Below, in pieces: positions 14,303 to 23,739 of a stretch of 33,535 nucleotides of DNA. Source of the stretch: Acidithiobacillus sulfurivorans (GTDB lineage: Bacteria; Pseudomonadota; Gammaproteobacteria; Acidithiobacillales; Acidithiobacillaceae). Both the position numbers and the translations under genes were made by a program. The DNA is taken from NCBI RefSeq assembly GCF_018853815.1, contig NZ_JAAOMP010000136.1, positions 1 to 33,535 on the forward strand, read 5' to 3'. The first letter of the stretch is position 1. Every line of letters begins with the position of its first letter. A model generated the notes under the pieces. That model did not search any database and was not told where the DNA came from. It worked only from the letters and a program-made list of their open reading frames with translations.

Positions 14303-17300
14303 ATGAACCGCCCCCTACGCATTCTCACCTATACCGGATTTAGCGCCCACGGTGTGGAGCGCTCTTACGCCAAGGTGGCCGAAGCCCTGACACAGGGGGA
14401 TTTTCGTGGAGCGCAGGTCAAAAAACTGCAGCACGTCACCTATGGCAAACTCTACCGGGCACGTCTGAATGATGCCGACCGCCTGCTGTTCTCGCTGGTG
14501 CGTCACGAGGAGGAAACCGCCCTGCTGATGCTGGAGGTCATTCGCCAGCATAACTATGCGGGATCCCGCTTTTTGCGGGTTGCGGAAGTCCTCTCTGAAA
14601 AAATCCAGGAGGCCGATCTGAATGAGGCCCGAAAGGGCGCCGCGCCATTACGTTATCTGCCAGAATCCCGGACCGCCATTCATATCCTCGATAAACCGCT
14701 TTCTTTCGATGATACCCAGGCGGCGCTCTTTGCTGCACCCGCACCTCTGATTCTGGTGGGTGGTGCAGGAAGTGGTAAAACCGCCCTTCTGCTGGAAAAG
14801 CTCAAGACCATTCCGGAGGACGTGCTCTACATTACCCACTCGGCCTATCTGGCTGAACATGCCAAGGAACTCTTTTACGCCCACGACTTCGTGCGCGAGG
14901 ACCAGGAAGTGGCTTTCCTGTCCTATCGGGAGTATCTCGAAACCTGGCGGATTCCCAGCGGCCGTGAGGCGCAATGGCGTGATTTTGCCCAGTGGTTCGC
15001 CCGCATCCGCCAGAACTACAAAGGGATTGAGGCCCACCAGGCCTTTGAGGAAATTCGCGGGGTCATCGCGGCCCGGGCCGAAGGCATTATGGATGTGGCC
15101 ACCTATCGGCAATTGGGCATCCGTCAGTCCATTTTTACCCCCGGGCAGCGCGATCAGGTCTATGAACTGTTCGTCCGTTATCAGGACTGGCTGAGTCGTA
15201 CCGGATTGTATGATCTGAATCTCGTGGCTCAGGCCTGGAAGCCTCTGGTGTCCCCCCGCTATGATTTTGTGGTCATTGATGAGGTACAGGATCTCACGCC
15301 TGTGCAACTGTCCCTCATCCTCGCGGCATTGCGCACGCCGGGGGCCTTTGTGTTGGGCGGCGACGCCAACCAGATTGTCCACCCCAATTTTTTCTCCTGG
15401 GCGCAGATCAAAAGTCTTTTCTGGGCCGACCCACGTATGACCAGCGGGCAGGACTTGCAGGTGCTCACCCATAACTTTCGCAATGGCCGTAAAGTGACCG
15501 GGATGGCCAATCGTCTATTGGAGATCAAACAGCAGCGTTTTGGTTCTATTGATCGGGAAAGCAATTTTCTGGTGGACCCGGTAGGCGATAGCGCCGGACA
15601 GATCCGTTTGCTGGACGCAAAACCGTCAGCGTTGCAAGCCTTGAATCGGCAGATTTCCCAATCCACCCAATATGCGGTGCTGGTTCTCCGCGAAGAAGAC
15701 AAGGCCGCAGCACGGGCGGTATTTTCCACCCCATTGCTTTTTTCGGTGCAGGAGGCCAAGGGGCTGGAATATCCGCACATCGTCCTGTATCGCTTTCTCT
15801 CGGATCACCGTGCACCTTTCGCTACGCTCTGTGAGGGGGTCAGTAAGGTAGGGCTGGGGGCGGAGACACTGACTTTTCGTCGTGCCAAGGATAAGGGAGA
15901 CAAGTCCCTGGAGGTCTACAAGTTCTTTGTGAACGCGCTCTATGTGGCCATCACCAGAGCGGTGGAGAGTGTGTTGCTGGTGGAATCAGATGACCAGCAT
16001 CCGCTATTGGATTTGCTGGATATTTGCAGCGGCGGAGAAGAGGGCGTGCAGGTGCAAGCCTCTTCCCGGGAAGACTGGCAAAAGGAAGCGCGCAAGCTGG
16101 AACTGCAGGGCAAAGCCGAACAGGCGGAGGCCATCCGCAGCCGTATCCTGCAAGATCAAACGCCACCCTGGCCGGTATTTAATGCACGGGGTGTTGAGGA
16201 ACTGACCCGGAAGATCTTCATCGATCAGGTCGTTGGGAACAAATGGCGGCAACAGTTATTTGAGTATGCCGCCTTCTATGATGCGCCCGAATTGAGTGAA
16301 CGTCTGGCCGTGGAAGGACGTTTCAAACCTGCCGGACATTTTCTGGCCCAACGCCCCAGAATAGTCACCAATCGCCTGGCGGCTTACAGCCGTCGCCAGT
16401 TTCATGAGGTATGGGCAGATTGTGATCGTTATGGACTGGAACATCGCACGCCCATGAATCAGACCCCGCTGATGGCTGCCGCCCGGGCCGGAAATGTCCC
16501 CCTGGTGGAGGCCCTTTTGGAGAAGGGGGCACGGCGTGATGCTACGGATCATCTGGGTCGCAATGCCGCCCATCTCGCCCTGCGTGAGGCCTTTGCCCAT
16601 CCACAATTTGCCCAGAATGCCTTACCGGCCCTCTGGACCGTTCTTGCACCCCTGAGTCTGGATTTGCGCATCGGGGATCGCCTGGTGCGTCTGGAGCGGC
16701 ATCAAGCCGAGTATTTTCTGGTACAGAGCATCTGGGCGCTGATTCCCATTACCCCGGTGGAGGACCTTCTGATGCTGGGATTTAACCGGGAGGTCATTGA
16801 ACATGCCTGGGAATTCCTGCCTGAAGCGGTACTGCCAACTTTTCGTAAAAAAAGAAACTACATTTCGGCCATTCTGGCCCGCAATGAAGTGCAGCGAGAT
16901 TATGCTTACAACCGCCACCTTTTCTTGCGCGTGGCCTCTGGAGTGTATCTTTTGCAGCCTGACCTGTTTCTCCGCGATCCTGAGCAGGATGGGCAATGGC
17001 AGCATTGGACCCATGCCCATAACCTGTCTTTTCTGGAGCAGCACTTCCCGATCGGCAAGGCGGTGCTCAACAGAGTGCTTACCATCGCTCAAGCTCCGCT
17101 GGATGACTCGCTCGCCTCCATGCGTCCGATAAAAAATCGGAAACCTACCAGGACCTCAAGGGCTAACCCTGACAGTGCCTCGTCAAAAACGACGCCAAAA
17201 TCTCAGGGCCAGAATATTCCCAAGGTATCTGGGAAAGAAGCCCTGAAACGCCTCATCAAGATGGTCAATCAGGTGCAGGACGATCCGCATCCGCAGAAGA

Positions 17301-17416
17301 CTTCAAGCAACACCCAACACGCTGGCACTCAAGCAAAAAGGAAGACAAAGAAACCAGCCTCCCCAGATTCAGAACAGTTGCCTCTCTTTGAAGAAGGTGA
17401 CGATAGCAGTGGCTAA
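14303..17416 (+). CDS. UvrD-like helicase fused to RelE-like N-terminus and ankyrin segment
   Basis: A 1037-residue protein. Residues about 1-95 resemble the small RelE/ParE-like fold (VKKLQHVTYGKLYRARLNDA, then LLFSLV). Residues about 130-560 are a superfamily 1 helicase: Walker A GGAGSGKT 153-160, DEVQD 326-330, GDANQIVHP 353-361, NFRN 391-394, QEAKGLEYPHIVLY 483-496 and ALYVAITRA 545-553. After a charged linker, residues about 718-760 carry ankyrin-like repeats (TPLMAAARAGNVPLVEALLE). The tail after 950 is Lys/Ser-rich and disordered. This layout is like TRANK1-type proteins and bacterial UvrD/ankyrin proteins. A nucleic-acid stress or defence role is possible but unproven. It stands alone, next to an IS21 remnant. 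Confidence 0.8.
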   Translation: MNRPLRILTYTGFSAHGVERSYAKVAEALTQGDFRGAQVKKLQHVTYGKLYRARLNDADRLLFSLVRHEEETALLMLEVIRQHNYAGSRFLRVAEVLSEKIQEADLNEARKGAAPLRYLPESRTAIHILDKPLSFDDTQAALFAAPAPLILVGGAGSGKTALLLEKLKTIPEDVLYITHSAYLAEHAKELFYAHDFVREDQEVAFLSYREYLETWRIPSGREAQWRDFAQWFARIRQNYKGIEAHQAFEEIRGVIAARAEGIMDVATYRQLGIRQSIFTPGQRDQVYELFVRYQDWLSRTGLYDLNLVAQAWKPLVSPRYDFVVIDEVQDLTPVQLSLILAALRTPGAFVLGGDANQIVHPNFFSWAQIKSLFWADPRMTSGQDLQVLTHNFRNGRKVTGMANRLLEIKQQRFGSIDRESNFLVDPVGDSAGQIRLLDAKPSALQALNRQISQSTQYAVLVLREEDKAAARAVFSTPLLFSVQEAKGLEYPHIVLYRFLSDHRAPFATLCEGVSKVGLGAETLTFRRAKDKGDKSLEVYKFFVNALYVAITRAVESVLLVESDDQHPLLDLLDICSGGEEGVQVQASSREDWQKEARKLELQGKAEQAEAIRSRILQDQTPPWPVFNARGVEELTRKIFIDQVVGNKWRQQLFEYAAFYDAPELSERLAVEGRFKPAGHFLAQRPRIVTNRLAAYSRRQFHEVWADCDRYGLEHRTPMNQTPLMAAARAGNVPLVEALLEKGARRDATDHLGRNAAHLALREAFAHPQFAQNALPALWTVLAPLSLDLRIGDRLVRLERHQAEYFLVQSIWALIPITPVEDLLMLGFNREVIEHAWEFLPEAVLPTFRKKRNYISAILARNEVQRDYAYNRHLFLRVASGVYLLQPDLFLRDPEQDGQWQHWTHAHNLSFLEQHFPIGKAVLNRVLTIAQAPLDDSLASMRPIKNRKPTRTSRANPDSASSKTTPKSQGQNIPKVSGKEALKRLIKMVNQVQDDPHPQKTSSNTQHAGTQAKRKTKKPASPDSEQLPLFEEGDDSSG

Positions 17417-17601
17417 AAAAATGCCACTTCACGAACAAGGTCGCCTGAGGCAGCATCATGCACCACGGTTTCACCGCTGCGCGCTATGAAATCTGACTTG
17501 GATCAGCTGAATAGTAGCAGTAAAAATCTCCGGATATGGATCTGGTCTAGGGCGAACTCTCTTGACGCCTTTATTCAAGACAATGATTGGGGAGAAGGAT
17601 T

Positions 17602-18009
17602 ATGCATCAGATAACCAGGATATCAGGACAGATTATTGCTGCGATGGGCCTCTATATCAGTGTATGCACATGCTCGGCTGCCGGATTAGTGATCGCTAGC
17701 GAAAATCCGCTACTAAATCCACCGATAAATAGTACTGAGCAAAGCATTCAGCAACAACTTCAAAATAATCGGAATACTGAGCAGTCACAACAAAATCAAC
17801 TCCTTCAAAATGATCAGAATGCTGAACAGCTACAACAAAATCAGCTTCGTCTTAATCAGCAACAGGAACAAGATCAATTACAACAAGAAAAAGAAAGAGC
17901 ACAGATGCAGGAAAATCAGGAGCAGATTCAGAATGAACAGTTACAGCAACAATTACAGTATCAACAAATGCAGAATCGCCTCCAAGATCAGAACGAGGCG
18001 ATCCGCTGA
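17602..18009 (+). CDS. secreted Gln/Asn-rich coiled-coil protein
   Basis: A 135-residue protein whose first 35 residues look like a signal peptide (hydrophobic IIAAMGLYISVCTCSAAG). From about residue 45 on it is almost only Gln, Asn, Glu and Leu, built on imperfect units such as QQNQLLQNDQNAEQLQQNQL, which predict a long coiled coil. GGAGAAGGA precedes the ATG at 17602 by two bases; an in-frame TTG at 17587 is less likely. No family beyond low complexity was recognised. It could be a periplasmic or envelope structural or chaperone-like protein. Confidence 0.6.
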   Translation: MHQITRISGQIIAAMGLYISVCTCSAAGLVIASENPLLNPPINSTEQSIQQQLQNNRNTEQSQQNQLLQNDQNAEQLQQNQLRLNQQQEQDQLQQEKERAQMQENQEQIQNEQLQQQLQYQQMQNRLQDQNEAIR

Positions 18010-18153
18010 ACATAATGGACAGAATGCATCCTTAGTGTGGGGATATGCCTCCTACTTTATCTCTTGACGGGGCAGCAACCCGGCGCAGACGGTTTTGTAC
18101 GATATCCCGATCGATACGCATTTACGCCAATCCCCTTCAAACCCTACTTATTT

Positions 18154-18420
18154 TCAACTCTCGCACCCATCTCCTTGAGCCCTGGCCAGCAGTTCATCAA
18201 GCCGTGGCTTTTGATGGGCAAGCGTTCCCCATAACGCTTCGCCAGCGATCACAGTGATCGGCGCGACCCGTACCCCATAGCGTGATTTAGCCTCCTCAGC
18301 CACGCCGGGAGCTGTTACGTCACGTTCCTCATATGCGATATGGTGTTCTTCAAGGTAACGGCGCACGGCAGTGCAGTCGGGGCAGCCGGGACTCGTGTAA
18401 AGCAGCACAGGATCATACAT
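18154..18420 (-). CDS. glutaredoxin-like protein
   Basis: An 88-residue protein with the thioredoxin fold in its smallest form: LLYTSPGCPDCTAVRRYLEE holds the CPDC redox pair (residues 13 and 16), and VAPITVIAGEALWG carries the cis-Pro. This is the NrdH/glutaredoxin-like group. It is the last gene of the copA unit, 21 bases after the copZ-like gene. A role in reducing Cys of the copper-handling proteins or in coping with copper-caused disulfide stress fits the context but is inferred. Confidence 0.8.
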   Translation of the reverse strand: MYDPVLLYTSPGCPDCTAVRRYLEEHHIAYEERDVTAPGVAEEAKSRYGVRVAPITVIAGEALWGTLAHQKPRLDELLARAQGDGCES

Positions 18421-18441
18421 AGCGGATCGGCGTGCAGGGCT

Positions 18442-18648
18442 TCAGCCCCGCACCTCCGCCTCATAACCTTCTTCCTTGACCGCCGCGATCAATGCGGAAA
18501 TCTCGGCCTTACCGCGCACTACGGCTTCTCCAGGTTCCAGCGTGACATCCGTATGTTCCACGCCGGGCACGCTTTCCAGTGCCTTCGTCACGGCACGAAC
18601 GCAATGCTCACAAGTCATGCCAGTAATCTTCAGATGGATCTCACTCAT
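18442..18648 (-). CDS. copZ: CopZ-like heavy-metal-associated metallochaperone
   Basis: A 68-residue single HMA domain, IHLKITGMTCEHCVRAVTKA with the Cu(I)-binding GMTCxxC (Cys 13 and 16), followed by a beta-alpha-beta-beta-alpha pattern ending EGYEAEV. Such proteins carry Cu(I) in the cytoplasm to the ATPase CopA. It lies in the copA unit, 61 bases after the DUF302 gene. Metal specificity for copper follows from the CopA partner and the CxxC, not from a test. Confidence 0.85.
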   Translation of the reverse strand: MSEIHLKITGMTCEHCVRAVTKALESVPGVEHTDVTLEPGEAVVRGKAEISALIAAVKEEGYEAEVRG

Positions 18649-18709
18649 GGGTTCACTCCTGTTGCGAATGTAGTAAAAGGGCTATTTAATAAGCTCGTAT
18701 AGATATTAT

Positions 18710-19105
18710 TCAACCGCGCATGGCGTCAGCCACCCTCTGGAGTTTATCGCGCACCTCAATGCCGAGCGTGGTAATTTGCGGCTTGTCCACCATGCCAAGC
18801 ACGGCGGCGGGATCCATGAATACCACACTCACGCTGCCATCGGCTTCGGTGCGTACCACCACGTTGCAGGGCAGCAAGGCACCAATGTCAGGATCGGTCT
18901 CCAACGCCTGATGAGCGTAGGACGGATTGCAAGCACCGAGAATGACATAAGGTCGCCCTTCAATGCCCAGTTTGGCCTTGAATGTCGCGGCCACATCAAT
19001 CGTGGTAAGCACACCAAATCCTTCCACCTTGAGGGCCTCGGTGACCTGCCCTACAGTGGCATCAAAATCGCCCTTGGCGGATACGCTGAAAACGAACTGG
19101 CTCAT
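18710..19105 (-). CDS. cytoplasmic DUF302 protein of copper operon
   Basis: A 131-residue DUF302 protein without a signal peptide: FVFSVSAKGDFDATVGQVTE, then GFGVLTTIDVAATFKAKLGI, YVILGACNPSYAHQALETDP and LLPCNVVVR. It keeps the single Cys of GACNP and that of LPCNV, both common in DUF302. It sits 27 bases after copA and before the copZ-like gene, so it belongs to copper defence here. It differs from the two exported DUF302 proteins in this window by location and sequence. Its biochemical role is not established. Confidence 0.8.
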   Translation of the reverse strand: MSQFVFSVSAKGDFDATVGQVTEALKVEGFGVLTTIDVAATFKAKLGIEGRPYVILGACNPSYAHQALETDPDIGALLPCNVVVRTEADGSVSVVFMDPAAVLGMVDKPQITTLGIEVRDKLQRVADAMRG

Positions 19106-19132
19106 ATGGATTCTCCTCGTTTGAACAATCGC

Positions 19133-21643
19133 TCAGGAATGAGCAGGTTTGAGTGCGGTATTCTGTATAGCACCCGGCGTTAACGTTGGTACATAAGCCT
19201 TGAGCCGTTTAAGACGCAAGCTGTTGCTGAGCACGAAGACGGAGGACAGCCCCATGGCTACCCCAGCCACCATCGGATTCAGATGGATGCCGATCGGCAC
19301 GGCCACGCCAGCCGCAACAGGGATCAGTAGAATATTATAGAAAAAGGCCCAGAACAGATTGCCACGGATATTACTCAGAGTGCGTCGTGCGGCCGTCAGC
19401 GCCGTGACCACTTCGCCGAGTTGCCCGCGCGTGAGGGTCACGTCTGCGGCTTCGATGGCGATGTCCGTGCCTGAAGCCAGTGCAATACCAACATGGGCCT
19501 GTGCAAGCGCTGGAGCGTCGTTGATACCATCGCCGACGAAGGCGACCCGGCGGCCCTGCGCCTGCAACTGGGTGACGACTTTCGCCTTATCCTGGGGCAG
19601 GACCTCGGCATGCACCTGCTCAATATGTAATTGCCTGGCAACCGATTCGGCGGTAGCCCGTCCATCGCCAGTGACCATGCCCACCTGCAGTCCACGCGCG
19701 CGTAAAGCCTGTACAACCGCGTACGCCTCCGGTTTGATGCGATCGGCTATGGCGAGCCATCCGATCAGCGTTGCGTCGACCGCGACGAACACCACGGTGC
19801 GCCCGTCACTCTCTATTTGTGCCGTAGTCTTGACGCTATCTCCCAAAGGTATATTTTCGCGCTCCATCAAACGTCGGGCACCAACACGCACCATACGACC
19901 TTCCACTTCGCCTTCGATCCCATAGCCGGCAATAGAGTGGAAATTTTTGACCATAGGCAAGTGCATACCGCGCTCATCTGCTGCGGAGACAATGGCCCGC
20001 CCGAGCGGATGTTCGGAAGCCGATTCCAACGCTGCAGCCAGACGTAGTGCTTCAGCGGGATCGGGGCCGCCCTGATCAACAAGGGCAGGACGGCCTTCAG
20101 TCAATGTGCCGGTCTTGTCGAATAGCACGGTGTCGACATGCGATAGCGTCTCCAGTGCCTCGCCTTTGCGAAACAGCACGCCGAGCTCCGCCGCACGTCC
20201 GGTGCCCACCATGATCGCCGCTGGTGTTGCCAATCCCATGGCACAGGGGCAAGCCACCACCAGCACGGCGACTGCCGCGACCAGTGCGATGCTGACATTG
20301 CCCGTCAAGGCAATCCAGACGCCGAAGGTTGTCAACGCGATGACCAGTACGACTGGGGTGAATACCCGTACCGCACGATCGGTCAGCCCCTGAATTGGAA
20401 GTTTGCCAGTCTGGGCGCTCTCAACCAGATGGATGATATGGGCCAGAACCGTATCATGGCCGACGGAGGTGGCCTCTACGACCAATCGCCCATCATGGCA
20501 GATGGTGCCACCCACTACGTTGTCATCCATTGTCTTGACCGAAGGCAGTGGTTCGCCGGTCAGCATAGCCTCGTCTACATGCGCGCGCCCTTCGACTACG
20601 CGTCCGTCCACTGGAATGCGTTCACCAGGGCGCACTACGATGCGCTCGCCAGTGCGCAGTCGCGATACCGGTACCTCGTGCTCGATACTGTTTGCATCCA
20701 GCCTATGCGCGGTCTTTGCCTGCAAACCGACCAACTTGCGAATGGCCGATGAGGTGCGGCCCTTGGCTAACCCCTCCAAATACTTGCCAGCGAGTACGGC
20801 TGCGATAACGACTGCGGCTGAATCGAAATACACATGTCGTGCATTGAGCGGAAACCACGCGGGTGCTACTAACACCAATGCGCTGTAAGCCCACGCGGCA
20901 CCCGTGCCGGTGGCCACCAGGGAGTTCATGTCTGGCGAAAGGTGACGGTAGGCGATCAGTCCCGGCTTAAAAAACCGCCTACCGGGACCGAACAACACGA
21001 TACTGGCAAGCACAAACTGCACCCACTCCCAGAAATGTGCAAAAGGGCTGGTGATCATTAGGGCGCGGTCAAAAGCGGGGAAGAAGGAGGCACCCATGGA
21101 CAACACCAGAATCGCCATAGCCAGCACTGCAGCGACGATGACATCACGGCCCATGGCGCACAAACTCGCACGGCGCTGGTCTGTCTCATTGCCATCCTGT
21201 CCCTCGTCTTCCTGAACAGGATGCGCGGCGTAACCCGCCGCGCTTACAATGCTGGCCAACTCGTTCGTACTGATCATGGCTGGAATGTAGCGTACATGCG
21301 CACGCTCGGTAGCCAGATTCACCACAGCCTCCAGCACGGCAGATTGCTTTCTGAGTGCACGCTCTACGCGACCCACACAGGAAGCGCAGGTCATGCCCTC
21401 CACCACAAGATCAATCTCATCGGTCACCGGTGTGTAGCCGGTCTCGCGGATCGCTCCGGCAATGCGGGCGGCATCGAGTTGCTGTGGGTCGAAAAATACT
21501 TCGGCTCGCTCGGTCGCCAGGTTTACACTGGCCGAGGTGACTCCGGGCAGCTTTCCCAATGCCCGCTCCACCCTAGCGCTACAAGAGGCGCAGGTCATCC
21601 CGTCTATGCCAATCTCAAGCTGTCCACGAGTTTTTTCATCCAT
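19133..21643 (-). CDS. copA: Cu(I)-exporting P1B-type ATPase
   Basis: About 836 residues. Two N-terminal HMA domains (GMTCASC near residues 15 and 83), eight predicted membrane helices, the CPC transport motif in [15 protein letters not shown], the phosphorylated Asp in [10 protein letters not shown], the SEHPLG motif of P1B pumps, MVTGDG and [11 protein letters not shown]-terminal helices keep [10 protein letters not shown] and [17 protein letters not shown], typical of Cu(I) pumps. It uses ATP to move Cu(I) from the cytoplasm to the periplasm. The ATG at 21643 is preferred since GAGGGGG lies seven bases upstream; the ATG at 21649 is too close. First gene of the unit with DUF302, copZ-like and glutaredoxin-like genes. 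Confidence 0.93.
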   Translation of the reverse strand: MDEKTRGQLEIGIDGMTCASCSARVERALGKLPGVTSASVNLATERAEVFFDPQQLDAARIAGAIRETGYTPVTDEIDLVVEGMTCASCVGRVERALRKQSAVLEAVVNLATERAHVRYIPAMISTNELASIVSAAGYAAHPVQEDEGQDGNETDQRRASLCAMGRDVIVAAVLAMAILVLSMGASFFPAFDRALMITSPFAHFWEWVQFVLASIVLFGPGRRFFKPGLIAYRHLSPDMNSLVATGTGAAWAYSALVLVAPAWFPLNARHVYFDSAAVVIAAVLAGKYLEGLAKGRTSSAIRKLVGLQAKTAHRLDANSIEHEVPVSRLRTGERIVVRPGERIPVDGRVVEGRAHVDEAMLTGEPLPSVKTMDDNVVGGTICHDGRLVVEATSVGHDTVLAHIIHLVESAQTGKLPIQGLTDRAVRVFTPVVLVIALTTFGVWIALTGNVSIALVAAVAVLVVACPCAMGLATPAAIMVGTGRAAELGVLFRKGEALETLSHVDTVLFDKTGTLTEGRPALVDQGGPDPAEALRLAAALESASEHPLGRAIVSAADERGMHLPMVKNFHSIAGYGIEGEVEGRMVRVGARRLMERENIPLGDSVKTTAQIESDGRTVVFVAVDATLIGWLAIADRIKPEAYAVVQALRARGLQVGMVTGDGRATAESVARQLHIEQVHAEVLPQDKAKVVTQLQAQGRRVAFVGDGINDAPALAQAHVGIALASGTDIAIEAADVTLTRGQLGEVVTALTAARRTLSNIRGNLFWAFFYNILLIPVAAGVAVPIGIHLNPMVAGVAMGLSSVFVLSNSLRLKRLKAYVPTLTPGAIQNTALKPAHS

Positions 21644-21736
21644 AAACATGCCCCCTCACGGTGATATCCGTTATGTCCAGTGGATTACCTCTCACAGACG
21701 ATTCCTGTAAAAGCCTGCTACCACCCCCATCAGTCC

Positions 21737-21768
21737 ATGATAAACATTAAGGCCCACTGCAAGGTCAA
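21737..21768 (-). promoter_or_regulatory. MerR/CueR-type promoter of the copA operon
   Basis: On the minus strand TTGACC (21763-21768) and TATCAT (21737-21742) are separated by 20 bases, a longer-than-normal spacer as at CueR/MerR-activated promoters. The -35 continues as TTGACCTTGCAG, close to known CueR sites, though the right half of the dyad is imperfect. It sits about 90 bases before copA. No MerR-family gene is in the window. Confidence 0.5.
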
Positions 21769-21911
21769 GCGTGGTTTTTGTGTTAGGACTGCACGTTCTG
21801 TCACAGACTCACCGATACAGCCCTGAAAACGTCTTCGCCGTGGAACGAAGATGAGGTTAGTTTGACCATTTTTGCATAGCGAATACCAACACCCTCCATG
21901 CGCTCTGTTTT

Positions 21912-21948
21912 ACATTTTTCAAAAATGTTGTCAGAGTAATTACTCTGA
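21912..21948. promoter_or_regulatory. two adjacent palindromes upstream of Cus-type operon
   Basis: ACATTTTTCAAAAATGT (21912-21928) is a perfect palindrome around one C, and TCAGAGTAATTACTCTGA (21931-21948) is a perfect 18-base palindrome. Both lie within 60 bases of the first ATG at 21970. They are good operator candidates for a dimeric regulator of the copper efflux genes; they do not match a box I know with certainty. Confidence 0.55.
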
Positions 21949-21969
21949 TTGAGATCTTCTGGTCGAATT

Positions 21970-22392
21970 ATGTTAAAGCTTCGCCGCTACTTTCGTTCGC
22001 TGGCAATGTTGTCCTTGTTCCTTATTGGAACCTGGATGAGCAATGCTGCGGTGGCGATGCCACAGGACATATCCTGTGTTGAAATGCACGGGATGTCCAT
22101 GATGGGGATGTCCATGGCGAACATGCCCTGTTGCCGGGATACCCCCGGCATGGACATGCGGATGATGGATCCCCATTCCGAAGCGATGAGTAGTCAGTGT
22201 ATGGCGATCTGTGCACAGACGCATGCGCCTGGCGGATTGCGCTTTTCTGGAATCTCTGTCCCGACTCCCGTGTGGATTGGATCCGTGACATGGACCCACT
22301 CTCAGTTCGTTGCGAAGGATCGTCCCGGTCTTTTTTCCCCTGAACCCTCTTACCATCCACCTCCGCTGCTTCACATACGATTGACCATTTAA
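21970..22392 (+). CDS. exported Met-rich protein, probable periplasmic copper binder
   Basis: A 140-residue protein with a signal peptide of about 32 residues (MLKLRRYFRSLAMLSLFLIG). The mature start is packed with Met and Cys: MHGMSMMGMSMANMPCCRDT, then MDMRMMDPHSEAMSSQCMAI. Such clusters bind Cu(I) or Ag(I) through thioethers. The C-terminal half (TPVWIGSVTWTHSQF ... PEPSYHPPPLLH) is Pro-rich and unassigned. It is the first gene ahead of the Cus-like efflux genes and resembles the small Met-rich proteins often annotated there. A role as periplasmic copper buffer is inferred. No close ribosome site is visible. Confidence 0.6.
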   Translation: MLKLRRYFRSLAMLSLFLIGTWMSNAAVAMPQDISCVEMHGMSMMGMSMANMPCCRDTPGMDMRMMDPHSEAMSSQCMAICAQTHAPGGLRFSGISVPTPVWIGSVTWTHSQFVAKDRPGLFSPEPSYHPPPLLHIRLTI

Positions 22393-22461
22393 GTTCTCCT
22401 CAGCAAGCAGGCACTCCTTTTTTCAAAGGAGAAATGTCATTGATTTGCTATGGAGATTTTC

Positions 22462-23739
22462 ATGGATGCCAATCTATTGGAACGATTATCAGCCAAGAAC
22501 AGTATGCGGCTCTTGGCCGGGATGATACTGTGCTTTTCAACGGCCGCAGCATGCGCTGAGCCGTTAAGTTTGCAGAACGCGCAAGCCATTGCCTTGCGTC
22601 AAAATCCGGGGCTCGGCGCGCTGACCCAGAAAATAGTAGAATTAAAACATCAGGCCGTATCCGTAGCCCAGTTGCCTGATCCGCATTTGTCTCTGGGTGC
22701 TGAAGATTTACCCCTCAACAGTTTCTCCATGAACCAGCAGCAGATGAGTATGCTGAGTGTGGGGCTGAGTCAGACTTTTCCCTCCTTCGGTAAACTGGGG
22801 CTGGAAGGTCGACAAACACGCGTGGAGGCTGCAGCAGCTACGGATACCCTGCAAGGCCAGTCCGCCGAATTAGTGTTGTTGTTACGCCGCGCCTGGCTGC
22901 AAGCGCTCTATACCGACAAAGCCATAATGACGGTCCGGCATCAGGAACAGTTGCAAGCCGAGAGCGTGCAGGCCGCACTGGCGCTCTACCGATCTACACG
23001 GGGATCGGAGGCCAATGTACTCCGGACCCAACTGGCACGAGACGATCTTGCGAATGACATCAGCAAATTACAAGCCGAACGAACGCGCTATCTTGCACAA
23101 ATTGCCCAGATCCTGAATCTATCGCAGCCACCTTCCATACAAAACCGATGGCCGCATCTCCCGTCGCCCAAAACTTTGCGTACCGCAGAAACCCGTCTTT
23201 TGGGGCAACCTCTCTTGCGCTCTGCACAGGCGCAATCGCGCGCTGCGCAAATCGGGGTACAAGTCGCTCAACGGAGCTATTGGCCCAATGTTACCGTCAG
23301 TGCTGCCTATGGTCAGGATTTTCATCCGGGTAGTCCGAACTGGTTGTCTGTAGGCGTTAATCTGAGCCTGCCTATCTTTCCGGAAGACCGTCAGGATCAG
23401 AATGTGGACGCCGCCCGAGCGCGGGCGCTGCAGGCCCAATATCGTTTTGACGACCAGCATTTAGCGCTGATCCAGCAGCTGCGCAGCACATTCGCCCGTT
23501 ATACTGCGCTGAAAAAAGAATGGACATGGACCGATGAGCGTCTAGTACCCAAGGCACAGCAGGCATTTTCAGCGACACTCGCTGCTTACACCTCGGGACA
23601 GGCCCACATGGATGCGGTGTTGCGCACCCAAAATGCGGTATTGCGCTATGCACTGATCCGTCTGCAGTATCGCCGTGATCTCGCTCTCAGCGTCGCGGAG
23701 CTGGATTTCCTCACCACTCAAGGGAGGACAACGTCATGA
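22462..23739 (+). CDS. cusC: CusC-like outer-membrane efflux protein (TolC family)
   Basis: A 425-residue TolC-type protein: signal peptide ending ACA-EP, then two repeats of LSLQNAQAIALRQNPGLGAL-like helix starts and the family signatures PNVTVSAAYGQDF and LSVGVNLSLPIF. It forms the outer-membrane exit duct of a tripartite pump. The start is set at 22462 since GGAG lies seven bases before that ATG; an ATG at 22450 has no site. The stop overlaps the next gene's ATG (ATGA), so expression is coupled with the CusB-like gene. Confidence 0.85.
   Translation: MDANLLERLSAKNSMRLLAGMILCFSTAAACAEPLSLQNAQAIALRQNPGLGALTQKIVELKHQAVSVAQLPDPHLSLGAEDLPLNSFSMNQQQMSMLSVGLSQTFPSFGKLGLEGRQTRVEAAAATDTLQGQSAELVLLLRRAWLQALYTDKAIMTVRHQEQLQAESVQAALALYRSTRGSEANVLRTQLARDDLANDISKLQAERTRYLAQIAQILNLSQPPSIQNRWPHLPSPKTLRTAETRLLGQPLLRSAQAQSRAAQIGVQVAQRSYWPNVTVSAAYGQDFHPGSPNWLSVGVNLSLPIFPEDRQDQNVDAARARALQAQYRFDDQHLALIQQLRSTFARYTALKKEWTWTDERLVPKAQQAFSATLAAYTSGQAHMDAVLRTQNAVLRYALIRLQYRRDLALSVAELDFLTTQGRTTS

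Noticed and set aside
14648-15472. 274-codon minus-strand frame inside the helicase gene
   Set aside because: Antisense shadow of a strongly supported coding region with helicase motifs.
18045-18257. plus-strand frames over the end of the copper operon
   Set aside because: They overlap the glutaredoxin-like gene antisense and have no ribosome site or family.
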